Positions 34,090 through 43,675 are shown, numbered from the stretch's first letter. The stretch: DNA of 49,953 nucleotides from Vulcanimicrobiota bacterium (GCA_019236975.1 JAFAHZ010000050.1:1-49953); one strand, 5' to 3'. A program made the numbers and translations. Notes: generated from the sequence alone by a model not told the origin.

Positions 34090-34501
34090 CCATCCCGGCC
34101 GCCTGGTTTTGCGCGCGTTGCGCTTTGAACATCGTTACGGCCTTCTGCCACGTTTCCCGATAGTCTTTGAAGTACGGCATGACGCGCTCGAGACGCGTGA
34201 TGTCCTTCTGCATATTCGTCATCACGAGCTCGTGGTGCCAGAACTCGTAGACGCGGAAGAGATTTTTGGCCAGCTCGCCGCCGATCTCCATATTCAGCGA
34301 ACCCATGAGCAGACAACAGGCTCGCTGCGCTCGCAAAAGCGTCTTGTGAATGCCTTCGATGTCGTTACGTTCGTTGGAGAGCTTATCGTGCGCTTGCTGA
34401 GCCGCAATGATGAGGGCGTCGAAGATCTTGACGATCAAGTCTTCTTTCGACGCCGTCGCGATCGCGGTTTCGAGATACTTCTGCTCCCCCGTCGGTCGCA
34501 T
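34064..34501 (-). CDS. fliS: flagellin export chaperone
   Basis: FliS binds the disordered flagellin C terminus and prevents early polymerisation. The 145-residue protein shows the family pattern: EQKYLETAIATASKEDLIVK (usual form YxxxxIxTASPxxLIxxLYDG), FDALIIAAQQAH, GIHKTLLRAQ, CLLMGSLNMEIGGELAKNLF and VYEFWHHELVMTN. It follows fliD by three bases. The C terminus extends a little beyond the normal four-helix bundle. Confidence 0.93.
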   Translation of the reverse strand: MRPTGEQKYLETAIATASKEDLIVKIFDALIIAAQQAHDKLSNERNDIEGIHKTLLRAQRACCLLMGSLNMEIGGELAKNLFRVYEFWHHELVMTNMQKDITRLERVMPYFKDYRETWQKAVTMFKAQRAQNQAAGMDGSFARVG

Positions 34502-34504
34502 CGA

Positions 34505-36532
34505 TTATGCCTTGCCCGTCGACGAGATGGTAAAGCCGAGAGCCGCCGCGAGCTGCTGCTGTTCGCTTTGCAGCTGCGCGATCAGCGTTTCGCTGGCGAC
34601 GAACTGGCTGCGGAGATTGTTGGCCTGCAGGTTGGCCGAGTCCGTGATCTCCGCAACCCGCTGCTGCAGCGACTGAAGCGCGTCGGTGTTGCTGTTTTCG
34701 TAGTTCTGGATCACGGAGACGGTCGGCACGATTCCGGCCGGACCGGAGTCGAGCAGTGTCGGAGATCCCGTTACGTTCGTCAGGTACGATCCCAAGACGT
34801 TCGTCAAGCCGTTGGCGCCGTTGAGGAGCGCGGTGACGCCGGCTTGATTGGAGTTGAACGCGGCAACGAACGCGTTGACGTCGAGCGGCTGCAGCGTTCC
34901 GTCGGTTCCCTGCAGGTTCGTCGTTTGAACCGTTTGACCGGTCTGCGACGTGTTAGAGGAGTTGGCGCCGCTCGTGTTGCCCTCGCCGTTGTTCGTTGCC
35001 GTGAGCTGCGAAAAGCTATCGCTGACCTTCAGGCCCACTTGCGAAAGCGAGTTATAAGCGCTGCCCGCTCCCAAGAAGCCCGAGACGATCTGCGTGAGCT
35101 GCTGGACGACCGTCTGCGCGTCGGTATTGCCGAAGAGCACGCCTCCGCCGAGCGATTGCGACTGGCCTCCCGAGCCGGGCGCGGCCGGAACCACGACCGG
35201 CGCCGCCGTCGCCGAGTTGATTTCGCTGACTGCGGCGTTGTAGGCCGTCACGAAATTTTGCAGCGCGGTGGTGAGGCCGGACGTGCTTTGCGACACGGTG
35301 ACCGTGAACGGCGTCGTCGTGCTGCCCTGCAGCGTCAGCGTGATCCCGGGGATCGCGTTGGTCACCGAGTTACTGTTGCTGAAGAACTTCTGCGTGCCGC
35401 CGCCTGCCGTCTGCACGTCGACTTCCGCCTGCGTTCCGATCGTCGTCGTTCCGCCGGCGGCCGCTTTCAAGCCGGCGGCGGTGAGGAAGTTGCTCGTATC
35501 GCCCGCCGCACCCACGACGATGCTTTGGGCTCCGGTCTGCGTGGCCGTCAACACGACCTGGCCGCTAGCGGCGTCGAACGACGCGATCACGCCGGCACCC
35601 GCCGCGTTGATGCGGTTAATGACGTCGTTGGTGTTGTCGCCGGTCGAGAGGTCGATCTTGATGCCGTTGATCGTGAAGAAACCGCCCGTTACCGGCGTGA
35701 CGTAGCCCGCCGACGTCGTCGTGTCGAATGAAGCGTTGGGATTGATGCCGCCGACGTTGCCGGTGCCGACAATCGATCCGCTGCCCGCCGTATTGTTCAC
35801 TTGGGCGCTCGAGAGCTTGAGAACGTCGAGGAGGTTGCCCTGATCGGAGCTGCTGCCGATGGAAATCGGCGCGTCGATCGAGGTAAACTGCACGACGCCG
35901 CCCGCGAGCGTTGCCGAAAACTTGGGGTCGACCGTCTTCACCGCGGTCGTGATGTTGGTGAGAATCTGATCGAGCGATTGCGTGTTGACGTTGTACGAGA
36001 TCGTCAAGCCGTCGACCGTGACTTGGCCGAGCGCGCCGCTGCCGTTGCTCGGCGTGACCGACGCGTACGAATCGGCCAGCGGCACGGGATTCTGGTCCGA
36101 GTGGTCTCCCGCGTAGGGGCCACTCGTCAGGACGTCGGTGATGCCGTGACCGGCAGCCGCGCTGCCCACGACGCTCGTCGCGGTGGCCGTTTGGGTCTTG
36201 GTAATCGTATAGACGCCCGGAATCGCGGGGGTTCCCGGAGTTGCGGACGCCGTTGCAACGGCCGTATTCGACGACGTCGCGTCGAACGCGCTGTAAGCGT
36301 TGGGATCGGAGAGTGCTTGTAAGGAGTGCTGGACGGAGATCAGGAGATTGTTGATCTTGATGAGTTCGGTGTTCGCGTTGTTGAGCGTCGCGATCGACGC
36401 ATTGAGCGCGTGCGTCGGCGCAAGCGATAGCGAGGTGAGCTGGTTGATGATCGCGTTATAATCGATTCCCGAAACGATGCCGGGAAAGCTTATCGGCGGG
36501 ACGTTGGTGCCCGGAACGCTGCTGGTCGACAC
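34505..36532 (-). CDS. fliD: flagellar filament cap protein FliD (HAP2)
   Basis: FliD caps the growing filament and promotes flagellin folding. The 675-residue protein starts at GTG (MSTSSVPGTNVPPISFPGIV). The N-terminal D0 segment contains GIVSGIDYNAIINQLTSL, matching the family SGLDxxxIIxxLM block, and TLNNANTELIKINNLL. Repeated GTVTIGTQ/FTVTVSQSTSG-like beta segments fill the middle. The C-terminal helix contains LQQRVAEITDSANLQANNLR. It is longer than the usual 450-500 residues, so the exposed D2/D3 region is enlarged. No cysteine is seen. Order flaG-fliD-fliS is standard. Confidence 0.92.
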   Translation of the reverse strand: MSTSSVPGTNVPPISFPGIVSGIDYNAIINQLTSLSLAPTHALNASIATLNNANTELIKINNLLISVQHSLQALSDPNAYSAFDATSSNTAVATASATPGTPAIPGVYTITKTQTATATSVVGSAAAGHGITDVLTSGPYAGDHSDQNPVPLADSYASVTPSNGSGALGQVTVDGLTISYNVNTQSLDQILTNITTAVKTVDPKFSATLAGGVVQFTSIDAPISIGSSSDQGNLLDVLKLSSAQVNNTAGSGSIVGTGNVGGINPNASFDTTTSAGYVTPVTGGFFTINGIKIDLSTGDNTNDVINRINAAGAGVIASFDAASGQVVLTATQTGAQSIVVGAAGDTSNFLTAAGLKAAAGGTTTIGTQAEVDVQTAGGGTQKFFSNSNSVTNAIPGITLTLQGSTTTPFTVTVSQSTSGLTTALQNFVTAYNAAVSEINSATAAPVVVPAAPGSGGQSQSLGGGVLFGNTDAQTVVQQLTQIVSGFLGAGSAYNSLSQVGLKVSDSFSQLTATNNGEGNTSGANSSNTSQTGQTVQTTNLQGTDGTLQPLDVNAFVAAFNSNQAGVTALLNGANGLTNVLGSYLTNVTGSPTLLDSGPAGIVPTVSVIQNYENSNTDALQSLQQRVAEITDSANLQANNLRSQFVASETLIAQLQSEQQQLAAALGFTISSTGKA

Positions 36533-36542
36533 GGCCGGTTAC

Positions 36543-36944
36543 CTACGCGCTCTGGTCTAACGTGGCGCCCTGGTGCTGATCGAAAAACTGTGCGAGATGA
36601 ATCAGCACTTCGGGCGGAAACTGCGCGACTTCCTGACCGGTTTTCGGGTCGGTGAAGATCGTGACGATGGTGTCGGACGCGCCTTCGATGCGATACGAAA
36701 CGTCCAAGCTCGTCGGCGCGGGTGGCGCGGGCAGTGCAAACAGCTTCGCTACCGCCGGCGCAAGCGCGCTGCGGTTCGAAGCCGGGGTATTGGAATTTGC
36801 CGACGTTTGCGAGTCGGTTTGCTGCGTCGATTGTACGTTTTGTACCGCCGATTCTTGCGGCGCAGGCTCGGGGACGCTTCCCGTTACGCTCTCAACATTC
36901 GCCTGCGAAACGGCCACGGCTGGGCCGGTCGCCGAAACATCCAT
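36543..36944 (-). CDS. flaG: FlaG-family flagellar protein
   Basis: This 133-residue protein has a disordered Gln/Ser/Ala-rich first half (SQANVESVTGSVPEPAPQES). The C terminus is FlaG-like: LDVSYRIEGASDTIVTIFTD, then KTGQEVAQFPPEVLIHLAQF, which matches the VxVxDxxTGEVIRQIPPEExL pattern of the family. FlaG influences filament length in several species. It precedes fliD by ten bases. AAGGAGAT lies nine bases before the ATG, and a sigma-28-like promoter lies further up. Confidence 0.88.
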   Translation of the reverse strand: MDVSATGPAVAVSQANVESVTGSVPEPAPQESAVQNVQSTQQTDSQTSANSNTPASNRSALAPAVAKLFALPAPPAPTSLDVSYRIEGASDTIVTIFTDPKTGQEVAQFPPEVLIHLAQFFDQHQGATLDQSA

Positions 36945-36978
36945 GTGGCAACGATCTCCTTCTCTCCGCTCCTTCTAT

Positions 36979-37006
36979 TCTTCGGCCTGCCGCCGGAGTC
37001 AGTTTA
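36979..37006 (-). promoter_or_regulatory. sigma-28 (FliA)-like promoter candidate for flaG-fliD-fliS
   Basis: Read on the minus strand, TAAACTGA (36999-37006) and GCCGAAGA (36979-36986) are separated by 12 bases. The FliA consensus is TAAAGTTT-N11-GCCGATAA. The -35 box includes the stop codon of the upstream glycosyltransferase gene. This would let the cap and chaperone genes be expressed as class III genes independently of the glycosyltransferases. Confidence 0.4.
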
Positions 37007-39010
37007 GGAAGGCGCCGGAGCTCCGGCGACCCCAGCGGCAAGCCGGTACGCGTCCAGGGTGGCCACCAGCATATCAAAAGGCCGGTGCCGCTCGATCGTC
37101 CGCGCCGAGGTTGCCGGCGCGAGCTCGGGGGCGCGCTCCCAGGCGGCCTTGATGCCCTGTTCGATGCTGGCCGGGGAAGCCGGGTCGACGATCTGCGCGA
37201 GTCCGGGCCACACCGATCGAGCCGACCCCGACGAGGGCGCCACGATAGCGGCGCCGGCAGTTGCCGCGCGCAGCATGCGATAGAGGCCGGCGCAGGTCCA
37301 GGAAGCATCGGCGAACACCCGCGCACGCCGGTAGAGAGCGGCTACCTCCGCAGCGGTTACCTCGGCGGTCGGAAGCCACAAACCGCCGGCGTCCATCGCC
37401 GCTACGACCTCGCCGTAATATTCCGTGTCCAGGACCGAGCCCAGGAGCACGACGGGATAGCCGAACTTGGCGCAGGACCGCACGATATGGTACTGATTGC
37501 AGCGCGCTTCCAGCGGCGCGTGAACCAGGACGAAGTCCTCGAGCCCGACGATCGACCCGATCGAAGGCTCGGCGTCGAGTTCGTCGGCCAGAACGCCCGG
37601 AACCGTCCGTATTGGGCCGCCAAAGCCGAGTTCGCGTAAACGGGTCTCTTCGTCGCCGCCTGCGGCAATCAGCGCCCCGGCCGAGAGCAGCAGCTGGCGG
37701 ACGACGGCGTCGGCAGCCGGAGACGCGCCGATCTCCGGTGCCGTCCTGGCCGACAGACGCCGCTCGGCGATCGCGCCCGCGTAGATCGCGCGCAGTGCCT
37801 CGTCGGCCGCGTTGACGAGCGACTCGCGTCCGACGGCCGATCCCCACTGCGCTTCGGATTTGGGATCGTCGAGGTAGGGGCTTACGACGACCGGCACTTT
37901 CGCAGCGCCGCCGGCGCGCGCGAACGATCCCGAGAGCACGTGCGCGCAGCGATAGCCGAAAACGTGGAGCAGGTCGTATGCGCCGGGATCGACGTGACTG
38001 GCGCCGACCACGTTCGCGCCGAACCCCTGCGCGCACAACTGCGTGGCCAACGCGAGTGCCGCATCGGCGTCGGCATCCCCGGTGCCGAGATAATCGTCGC
38101 GCACGACCAGACCGATGCGTCCGCTCGAGCCGCCGACGACGGCGGTGGGCGGGGCGCCGCCTTTGCGAAGAACGAGATGAGGCGCAGAGACGGCAAAACG
38201 GCGCACTTCGTCGCCGTCGGCCACGTCGAACGTCACCATGACCGACAGCGGAATCGGTTGCGCCGCACGCACCAGTCGCTCACCGTCGTGCGGTTCGTCG
38301 AGCGCGATTCGCACCGTTGCCTCCGGAATCGCCTCCCGCGGCCCGATCGCAACGTCGTACTGCCCGCTCGTCAAAGCGCGTCCGAACGCGTCGTTTCCGA
38401 ACCAGCGCGCAGCGATCGCGGCGCGTTCGGCATCGCGAAGGTCGACGTCGACGCCGGCTATGCGTGTCAGCAGCGCGGCGCCGCCGGCACCGTCGCGATC
38501 GACGATGGCCACGCGCTTGCGCGACGCAAAGCGCTGCGCGTACACGTAGGGCGCGTTGCGGACGAGCACGTCTTCGGTAGGGGCCGCGCCCAGAAATCCG
38601 AAACTCCGAGCGCGCGCGAACAGGTCGCGCAGCTCGTCGCCCGCGCCGTCGAAAAACTTGACGATCTCGCCGTTGACGAAGCGAGCAATCGCAAGGGATC
38701 GCATCCACGGCTCGACCGCGGCTTCGATCTCGCGTGCCGTCTGCGCGCGCATCGGCGGCAACCACGATGGCCACACGAACGGATTGGCCTCGCGCAGGAA
38801 GAGCATCAATCCCTGCACGATGAGATACGGCACGACGGCGATCTCGCCGCGATTCTCGAAGGTCAGATCGAGACAGCCGTAGTTGTCGATGCGCGCCGAA
38901 AAACCGGTATCGAGCCGCGCCGCCGCCAAGTGTTCCGCACGCACCAATCGCTGGAACCGGTCGCCGTCTATGGCGGGCGCGAGCTGCGCGAAGCGCGCGT
39001 GCCGCCTCAC
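37004..39010 (-). CDS. large glycosyltransferase-like protein (GT-B C-terminal half)
   Basis: This is a 668-residue protein. The C-terminal 330 residues look like a GT1/GT4 GT-B transferase: RIGLVVRDDYLGTGDAD, YDLLHVFGYRCAHVL, VPVVVSPYLDD, TVPGVLADELDAEP (sugar-donor domain start) and VADASW-like VFADASWTCAGLYRMLRAAT. The N-terminal 330 residues, with LDLTFENRGEIAVVPYLIVQ and DLRDAERAAIAARWFGNDAF, are unrecognised. The GTG start overlaps the stop of the tandem GT2 gene. Position between flagellin and flaG makes flagellin glycosylation its likely job; that is inference. Confidence 0.65.
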   Translation of the reverse strand: MRRHARFAQLAPAIDGDRFQRLVRAEHLAAARLDTGFSARIDNYGCLDLTFENRGEIAVVPYLIVQGLMLFLREANPFVWPSWLPPMRAQTAREIEAAVEPWMRSLAIARFVNGEIVKFFDGAGDELRDLFARARSFGFLGAAPTEDVLVRNAPYVYAQRFASRKRVAIVDRDGAGGAALLTRIAGVDVDLRDAERAAIAARWFGNDAFGRALTSGQYDVAIGPREAIPEATVRIALDEPHDGERLVRAAQPIPLSVMVTFDVADGDEVRRFAVSAPHLVLRKGGAPPTAVVGGSSGRIGLVVRDDYLGTGDADADAALALATQLCAQGFGANVVGASHVDPGAYDLLHVFGYRCAHVLSGSFARAGGAAKVPVVVSPYLDDPKSEAQWGSAVGRESLVNAADEALRAIYAGAIAERRLSARTAPEIGASPAADAVVRQLLLSAGALIAAGGDEETRLRELGFGGPIRTVPGVLADELDAEPSIGSIVGLEDFVLVHAPLEARCNQYHIVRSCAKFGYPVVLLGSVLDTEYYGEVVAAMDAGGLWLPTAEVTAAEVAALYRRARVFADASWTCAGLYRMLRAATAGAAIVAPSSGSARSVWPGLAQIVDPASPASIEQGIKAAWERAPELAPATSARTIERHRPFDMLVATLDAYRLAAGVAGAPAPS

Positions 39011-41628
39011 GCGCGTTCCTTCAGCAAACGGCGCAACGCGCTCGGACTGCGATCTTCCAACGCGGCGACGTCGATACCGCGCGCCGCTGCGAAACGCCCT
39101 CGCCACGCTTGGGGATCGTCTTCATCGCTAATTTCGACGTGACCCGAAGCAACCGGATCGATGCCCGCACGCGCGAAAATCTTCTCGACGCGGGATCCGA
39201 GCACGTCGGCCGACAGTTCACCAAATGCTCCGATTGCCAGCATGGCCCCGTCGTCGAGCGTGAACGACCGTGCAAAGCGTTTGACGAACTCTGCAGTCTT
39301 GGTCCAATCGGCGTCCTGCCGAAGCATCGCGAAAAACACCGTGCGCACTCCCTGCGGCAAGTCTCCGGCCTCGCCGGCACCCGCCGGCACCGCACGCGAT
39401 TGCGGCAACGGCGCGTAATGTTGCGCCCGGTCGAAGCCCTTAACGAAAGCTTGCCGCGGATGGTATCCATTGGCCGGAAAGACTTCCGGATACCCCCACT
39501 TCTGCGCGAAACGCTTCCAGTTCTCGCGCATCGTGACGGCGTAGTCGACGTTGTTTGCCGAAAACGACGCGCTGCCGAAGTGATGGATGAAGGCGTCCTC
39601 GCAGATGAAGATCGTGTATCCGGCCGCGCGCACGCGCAAACAAAAATCGTCGTCTTCGAAGTTGCCCAAGACGAAGCGCTCGTCGAAGCCGCCGATCGTA
39701 TCCAAGACCACGCGGTCGACGCAGAGGCACAAGCCGATGGCACGGTCGGCGTAGTAGCCGCGCTCCTCGTTGAGCTCGGCGCGCGCGCGGGCGAACGCGA
39801 GCATGCTCTCCTCCGAATCGTACCGGGCATCGGGGACTTGCTGGTGGCCGACGACCTTGTTGCTGCGCGGCGCCGTTACGCCGATTCCGCCATCGCGGCC
39901 AAAGGGTGCGAGCAGTGCGTCGAGCCAGCCTTCGGACACGATCACGTCGTTGTTGAGCAAGACGACGTACTCGCCGGATGCGGCGGCGATACCGTCGTTA
40001 TTGCCGCCGGCGTAACCGCGATTGCTTCCGTTGTACAAGACGCGGACGTGGGAATCGTCGATTCGGCGCAGCATCTCGACCGTTTCCGCATCCGATCCGT
40101 TGTCGACGACGATGACTTCGTACGGTTCGGTCGTCCGCGCTCGAATCGATTCGAGCGCCTTCGCGGTAAACGTCGGCGCATTCCAGCTCAGCATGACGAT
40201 CGACACCAGACCGCGCTTGCGCGGCGGTCGCCTTGCCGCGCGCTCTACCGCGGCGGTGTCGGTATCGAACACCGACGACAGACGCCGGCCGTGTGCCGCT
40301 TCGAAGGACGCGTCCTCCTCCGCCGGCGGAACGGTGCCAAGCGCTTTGGACGCTCCCCGCGTTCCGCGTTCCAGCTGCAGCGCGCGCACGAGCAAATCTG
40401 CCACCGACGCGCCGATCGAGTCGAAGGCGCGCGGCTCGAGGTGCTGCGGAAACTGCTTGAGCGAGAGCAGCGTGCATCGCGCGTCGGCGGCCAGCGTTAC
40501 GACGTTCTCGCCAAGCGGAAGCTCGGGAGCGTACGTGACGGCCGCAACGTTCGTCGGCGCGGCGGTTTGCGCGACGAGTTCGTCGAGCCAGCCGGGCTCG
40601 AGGCGCGCGCGTGCGTCGACGAACGCGAGAAAGCGTTCGCCTCGCACGGCCATCGAATCGCGCAGGACGCCGAAAGCGGCGTCACTCTCGCAAAACGCCA
40701 CGCTCTCGACGGGCGACCGATTGGCGCGAAGCATCGCTTCGAACGCAGCTCGGTCGCTTGCTTTCACGGTCCCGTGCACGACGATGGTGCTGGGCGGCGT
40801 TTTCGCCAGAATCGTAATCATCGCGGCGCTTTCGTCGCGCTGCAGGACGGGAATCTCGCCGTTTTCCACGTTACGCGCGTTCGAATCCATGACCACGCGG
40901 TCGGACCAGCGCTCGGACAAGGTACGAATATTCCAAGACACTTTCCGGAAGCGCTGCACGCCCGATTGAGATTCGAAGTGGTAGAGGGTCGCGCTGGGTT
41001 CGTAAACGACGCGAAGACCCCGGCCGCGAACTTTTAAGCAGTAATCGACGTCTTCGTATCCGTTCCAGTAGATTTCGTCGAGACCGCCGAGCTCTAAGTA
41101 CAAGTCGCGAGGCGTTGCGAGACACGCTCCGGTAACGATCTGGTAGTCGTGCGGCTGCGCAACGTTCGGCGCCTGTGCCGGGGCTTTCCAAGCGTAATGA
41201 TACGGTGCCAGACCGGCGCGTCCGAAGAGCACCGGCGCGATCACGACGCCGGCGTGCTGAATCGTGTCGTTCGGATACAGCAAGCGCGCGCCGACGGCTC
41301 CGACGCCCGGCTCGCGAACGCGGGCCATCATCGCGGCGAGCCAACCCGTCAGGCCTTGCGTGTCGTTGTTGAGCAGCACGAGAAACTCGCCGCGCGCCGC
41401 GCGCGCCGCCTGATTGTTCGCGCCCGCGAAGCCGAGATTGCGCTCGTTGCGAATCAGCGTGATCCACGGGAACTCGGCGAGCATCTCCGGCGTTTCGTCT
41501 GTCGACGCGTTGTCGACGACGATGATCTCGCCTTCGCCGGCATCCTCCAGCGTTGGGCGCAGCGTTTGCAGGCAATGCCGGGTCAACGCCGCTTTGTTGA
41601 ATACCGGAATGACGATCGAGTAGTCCAA
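39007..41628 (-). CDS. tandem GT2 glycosyltransferase (two catalytic domains)
   Basis: This 873-residue protein has two family 2 domains. Domain 1 (about 4-235) has DYSIVIPVFNKAALTRHCLQ, EIIVVDNASTDET, GFAGANNQAARAARGEFLVL and LNNDTQG, then WNGYEDVDYCLKVRGRG. Domain 2 (about 465-720) has VSIVMLSWNAPTFTAKALES, VVDNGSDAET, GYAGGNNDGIAAASGEYVVL, LNNDVIV and LGNFEDDDFCLRVRAAG. Both keep NND and ED motifs, so both may be active. The chosen TTG has AAAGGGCGG before it and follows the TPR transferase stop by 11 bases. Such tandem enzymes build alternating or long glycans and are common in rhamnan and flagellin-glycan loci. Confidence 0.88.
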   Translation of the reverse strand: MDYSIVIPVFNKAALTRHCLQTLRPTLEDAGEGEIIVVDNASTDETPEMLAEFPWITLIRNERNLGFAGANNQAARAARGEFLVLLNNDTQGLTGWLAAMMARVREPGVGAVGARLLYPNDTIQHAGVVIAPVLFGRAGLAPYHYAWKAPAQAPNVAQPHDYQIVTGACLATPRDLYLELGGLDEIYWNGYEDVDYCLKVRGRGLRVVYEPSATLYHFESQSGVQRFRKVSWNIRTLSERWSDRVVMDSNARNVENGEIPVLQRDESAAMITILAKTPPSTIVVHGTVKASDRAAFEAMLRANRSPVESVAFCESDAAFGVLRDSMAVRGERFLAFVDARARLEPGWLDELVAQTAAPTNVAAVTYAPELPLGENVVTLAADARCTLLSLKQFPQHLEPRAFDSIGASVADLLVRALQLERGTRGASKALGTVPPAEEDASFEAAHGRRLSSVFDTDTAAVERAARRPPRKRGLVSIVMLSWNAPTFTAKALESIRARTTEPYEVIVVDNGSDAETVEMLRRIDDSHVRVLYNGSNRGYAGGNNDGIAAASGEYVVLLNNDVIVSEGWLDALLAPFGRDGGIGVTAPRSNKVVGHQQVPDARYDSEESMLAFARARAELNEERGYYADRAIGLCLCVDRVVLDTIGGFDERFVLGNFEDDDFCLRVRAAGYTIFICEDAFIHHFGSASFSANNVDYAVTMRENWKRFAQKWGYPEVFPANGYHPRQAFVKGFDRAQHYAPLPQSRAVPAGAGEAGDLPQGVRTVFFAMLRQDADWTKTAEFVKRFARSFTLDDGAMLAIGAFGELSADVLGSRVEKIFARAGIDPVASGHVEISDEDDPQAWRGRFAAARGIDVAALEDRSPSALRRLLKERA

Positions 41629-41639
41629 CGAGCCGCCCT

Positions 41640-43646
41640 TTAGTGCTGCAGCGCGAAGTCGGCGATGGCCGCCGCTTCTGCAAAGCGGTTTTCTTTCAGG
41701 TAGTACGCCGAAAGCTCCAGCGCCAGCCGCATGGCGTCGGCGTTCTGCGGTTCCAACTGCAGCGCTTCCCGGATACATTCCGCCGCGTCGGCGTACCGTT
41801 CGCGGTTGTGCAGCAAACCGGCTCGCAGCGTCAGCGCCGCAACCCGCAGCGGCTGCGTCGCGTTCTCGATGCGTTCCAGCGTCGCGATGGCCGGTTCTTC
41901 TTCGCCGAGCTGCGCCTGCGCGGCCGCAAGCGTGTAGGCGAGCAGCGGATCCCCCGGCGCCGACTCTAAACCGCGGCGAGCGAGCGTGAGGCCGTCGGCA
42001 GGCCGCTTCTGCTCGATTGCGCGGCGCGCCCTTCGCGCGAAATCACCGGCGCCGCGCGGTTCTTCGCGATCCTCCCGCTCGATGAGCGCCGCTATTTCGC
42101 CTTCTTTTCCGCGCTCGCGCAGCAGGGCTTCGAGTGGATCGAGGACTTCGGAAGCACCCGGCATGGCACGAGCCGCCGCTTTGAGGTACCGCTCGTCGTC
42201 CGGGCTCTTTTGCCGCTGCGCGACGGCGGCGGCGGCCATCAGCAGCGGCACGGCTTTCTCCGGTGCGGCACTCGCGTAGCACTCGTCGACGACGTTGAGC
42301 GCTTCGCGATCGCGTCCGCGCCGCAACAAATAGTTGACGTATTCGATCCCCGAATCGTCGCTGCGGTGCAGCTCGTACACGGCGCGATAGGCGCTCCCGG
42401 CTTCGTCGAGCCGGCCGAGCCGCTCGAGCGCGCGCGCCCGATTGACGTGCAGCGGCTCCGCGTTCGGGGCATTCTTCAGGCCTTTTTCGAACCACTCGAG
42501 CGCTTTCTCGTCGTTCTTGTCGATGACGTACGTCGAACCGATTTCGCTGTGCGCTTTCCACACGTACACTTGATCGTCGAGCACGAACTGCTCCGCGGCG
42601 TATCTCTCGTCGTCGATGGCGGCCAAGTACGCGTCGCGAGCCTCGTCGAGACGCCCCTGTGCCACCAAAGCCTTGCCGAGCTGAAAGTGCGCGTTGGCGT
42701 AGTGCGGTGCGATCTCGAGCGCGTGACGGGCCACTTCTTCACCGCGAACCGGATCGTCCATTTTGTCGCAGTACGTCTCGGCTAGAACGGCGAGACCGTT
42801 GGGCATGAAACCGCGGCGTTCTTTGCCGACCATCGAGCGCATGCGCTCCAGCGCATCGCGCGCCGTTTCGTAGTCGTTCACCATAAACGCCGTCGAACCG
42901 AGATTGAACCAATTGAAGGCCTCTTCGGGCTCCTGCTCGGTCGCGGCTCGTACCATCGCGAGGTTGCGCGCTCCTTTTTCGCGCGCGTTCACGATCTCTT
43001 TGACGTATCCGTGGTGGACGATCGTAACCGGCGACGTCATGCCCTTTAAACCGTCGCGACTGCCGTCGACGGTTGGGTACTCGTGAATCAGCCCCTTGTA
43101 GCGGATCTCCGGCGTATTTGGAAAGACGCGAATCAGCGCGTGCGACATCGCGCCGGTTCCACGGTAGTCGTCGGACTTGTTATGCAGCCGCGCCCACAGC
43201 GCGGTGTGTTCGGCCGGGACCGTCTTCAGCTGCCGCAGTGCCGGAATCGACTCCACAAGCAGCTCTTCGTCGGCGTCGAGCACCAGAATCCAACGCTTGG
43301 TCGCCGCTTCCAGCGCTTGATTGCGCGCCCACGCAAAGTCGTCGCGCCACGGCCGCTGGATGACATGTGCGCCGTACGAGCGCGCGATCTCCATCGTCGT
43401 GTCGGTAGAACCGGTATCGACGACGATCATCTCGTCGACGACGTCCTTGACGCTGTCCAAGCATTGCCGCAAGAATCGCTCTTCGTTCTTGACGATCATG
43501 CACAGCGAGATGCCGGGGGGCTTCTGAACGCGCGACGGCGACGGCCGCGGCAGCCCGAACGGCAGCTCGCCGCCAGGCTGGATCGCTGCCGCCGTTTCGG
43601 CCGGCAAGGGAGCGGCGTGGCGCTTCGAGCGCACGTGGATCGGCAT
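41640..43646 (-). CDS. GT2 glycosyltransferase with TPR repeats
   Basis: In this 668-residue protein, residues about 45-235 are a GT2 domain of the SPS/beta-1,4-glucosyltransferase type: ISLCMIVKNEERFLRQCLDS, DEMIVVDTGSTDTT, RNQALEAATKRWILVLDADE and IHEYPTVDG. The rest is TPR solenoid: FNWFNLGSTAFMVNDYETAR, PHYANAHFQLGKALVAQGRL and AEPLHVNRARALERLGRLDE, through to the C terminus. GT2-TPR proteins occur in flagellar loci as flagellin glycosyltransferases, the TPRs holding the protein substrate. It starts just after the flagellin terminator. AAGG is almost adjacent to the ATG, so a later start is possible; residues 1-44 are unconserved. Confidence 0.85.
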   Translation of the reverse strand: MPIHVRSKRHAAPLPAETAAAIQPGGELPFGLPRPSPSRVQKPPGISLCMIVKNEERFLRQCLDSVKDVVDEMIVVDTGSTDTTMEIARSYGAHVIQRPWRDDFAWARNQALEAATKRWILVLDADEELLVESIPALRQLKTVPAEHTALWARLHNKSDDYRGTGAMSHALIRVFPNTPEIRYKGLIHEYPTVDGSRDGLKGMTSPVTIVHHGYVKEIVNAREKGARNLAMVRAATEQEPEEAFNWFNLGSTAFMVNDYETARDALERMRSMVGKERRGFMPNGLAVLAETYCDKMDDPVRGEEVARHALEIAPHYANAHFQLGKALVAQGRLDEARDAYLAAIDDERYAAEQFVLDDQVYVWKAHSEIGSTYVIDKNDEKALEWFEKGLKNAPNAEPLHVNRARALERLGRLDEAGSAYRAVYELHRSDDSGIEYVNYLLRRGRDREALNVVDECYASAAPEKAVPLLMAAAAVAQRQKSPDDERYLKAAARAMPGASEVLDPLEALLRERGKEGEIAALIEREDREEPRGAGDFARRARRAIEQKRPADGLTLARRGLESAPGDPLLAYTLAAAQAQLGEEEPAIATLERIENATQPLRVAALTLRAGLLHNRERYADAAECIREALQLEPQNADAMRLALELSAYYLKENRFAEAAAIADFALQH

Positions 43647-43675
43647 ACCTTAAGAGTTTTCGGCGCCTGTGCGGG

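Noticed and set aside
33938-35731. 597-codon plus-strand open frame across fliS and fliD
   Set aside because: Shadow of fliD and fliS; the translation is Arg-rich with no domain.
39109-41037. 642-codon plus-strand open frame opposite the tandem GT2 gene
   Set aside because: The opposite strand encodes two clear GT2 domains; this frame has no motif.
43647-43675. GCCGAAAA as a sigma-28 -10 box before the GT2-TPR gene
   Set aside because: No TAAA-like -35 box lies at the right distance; the sequence there is the flagellin terminator.
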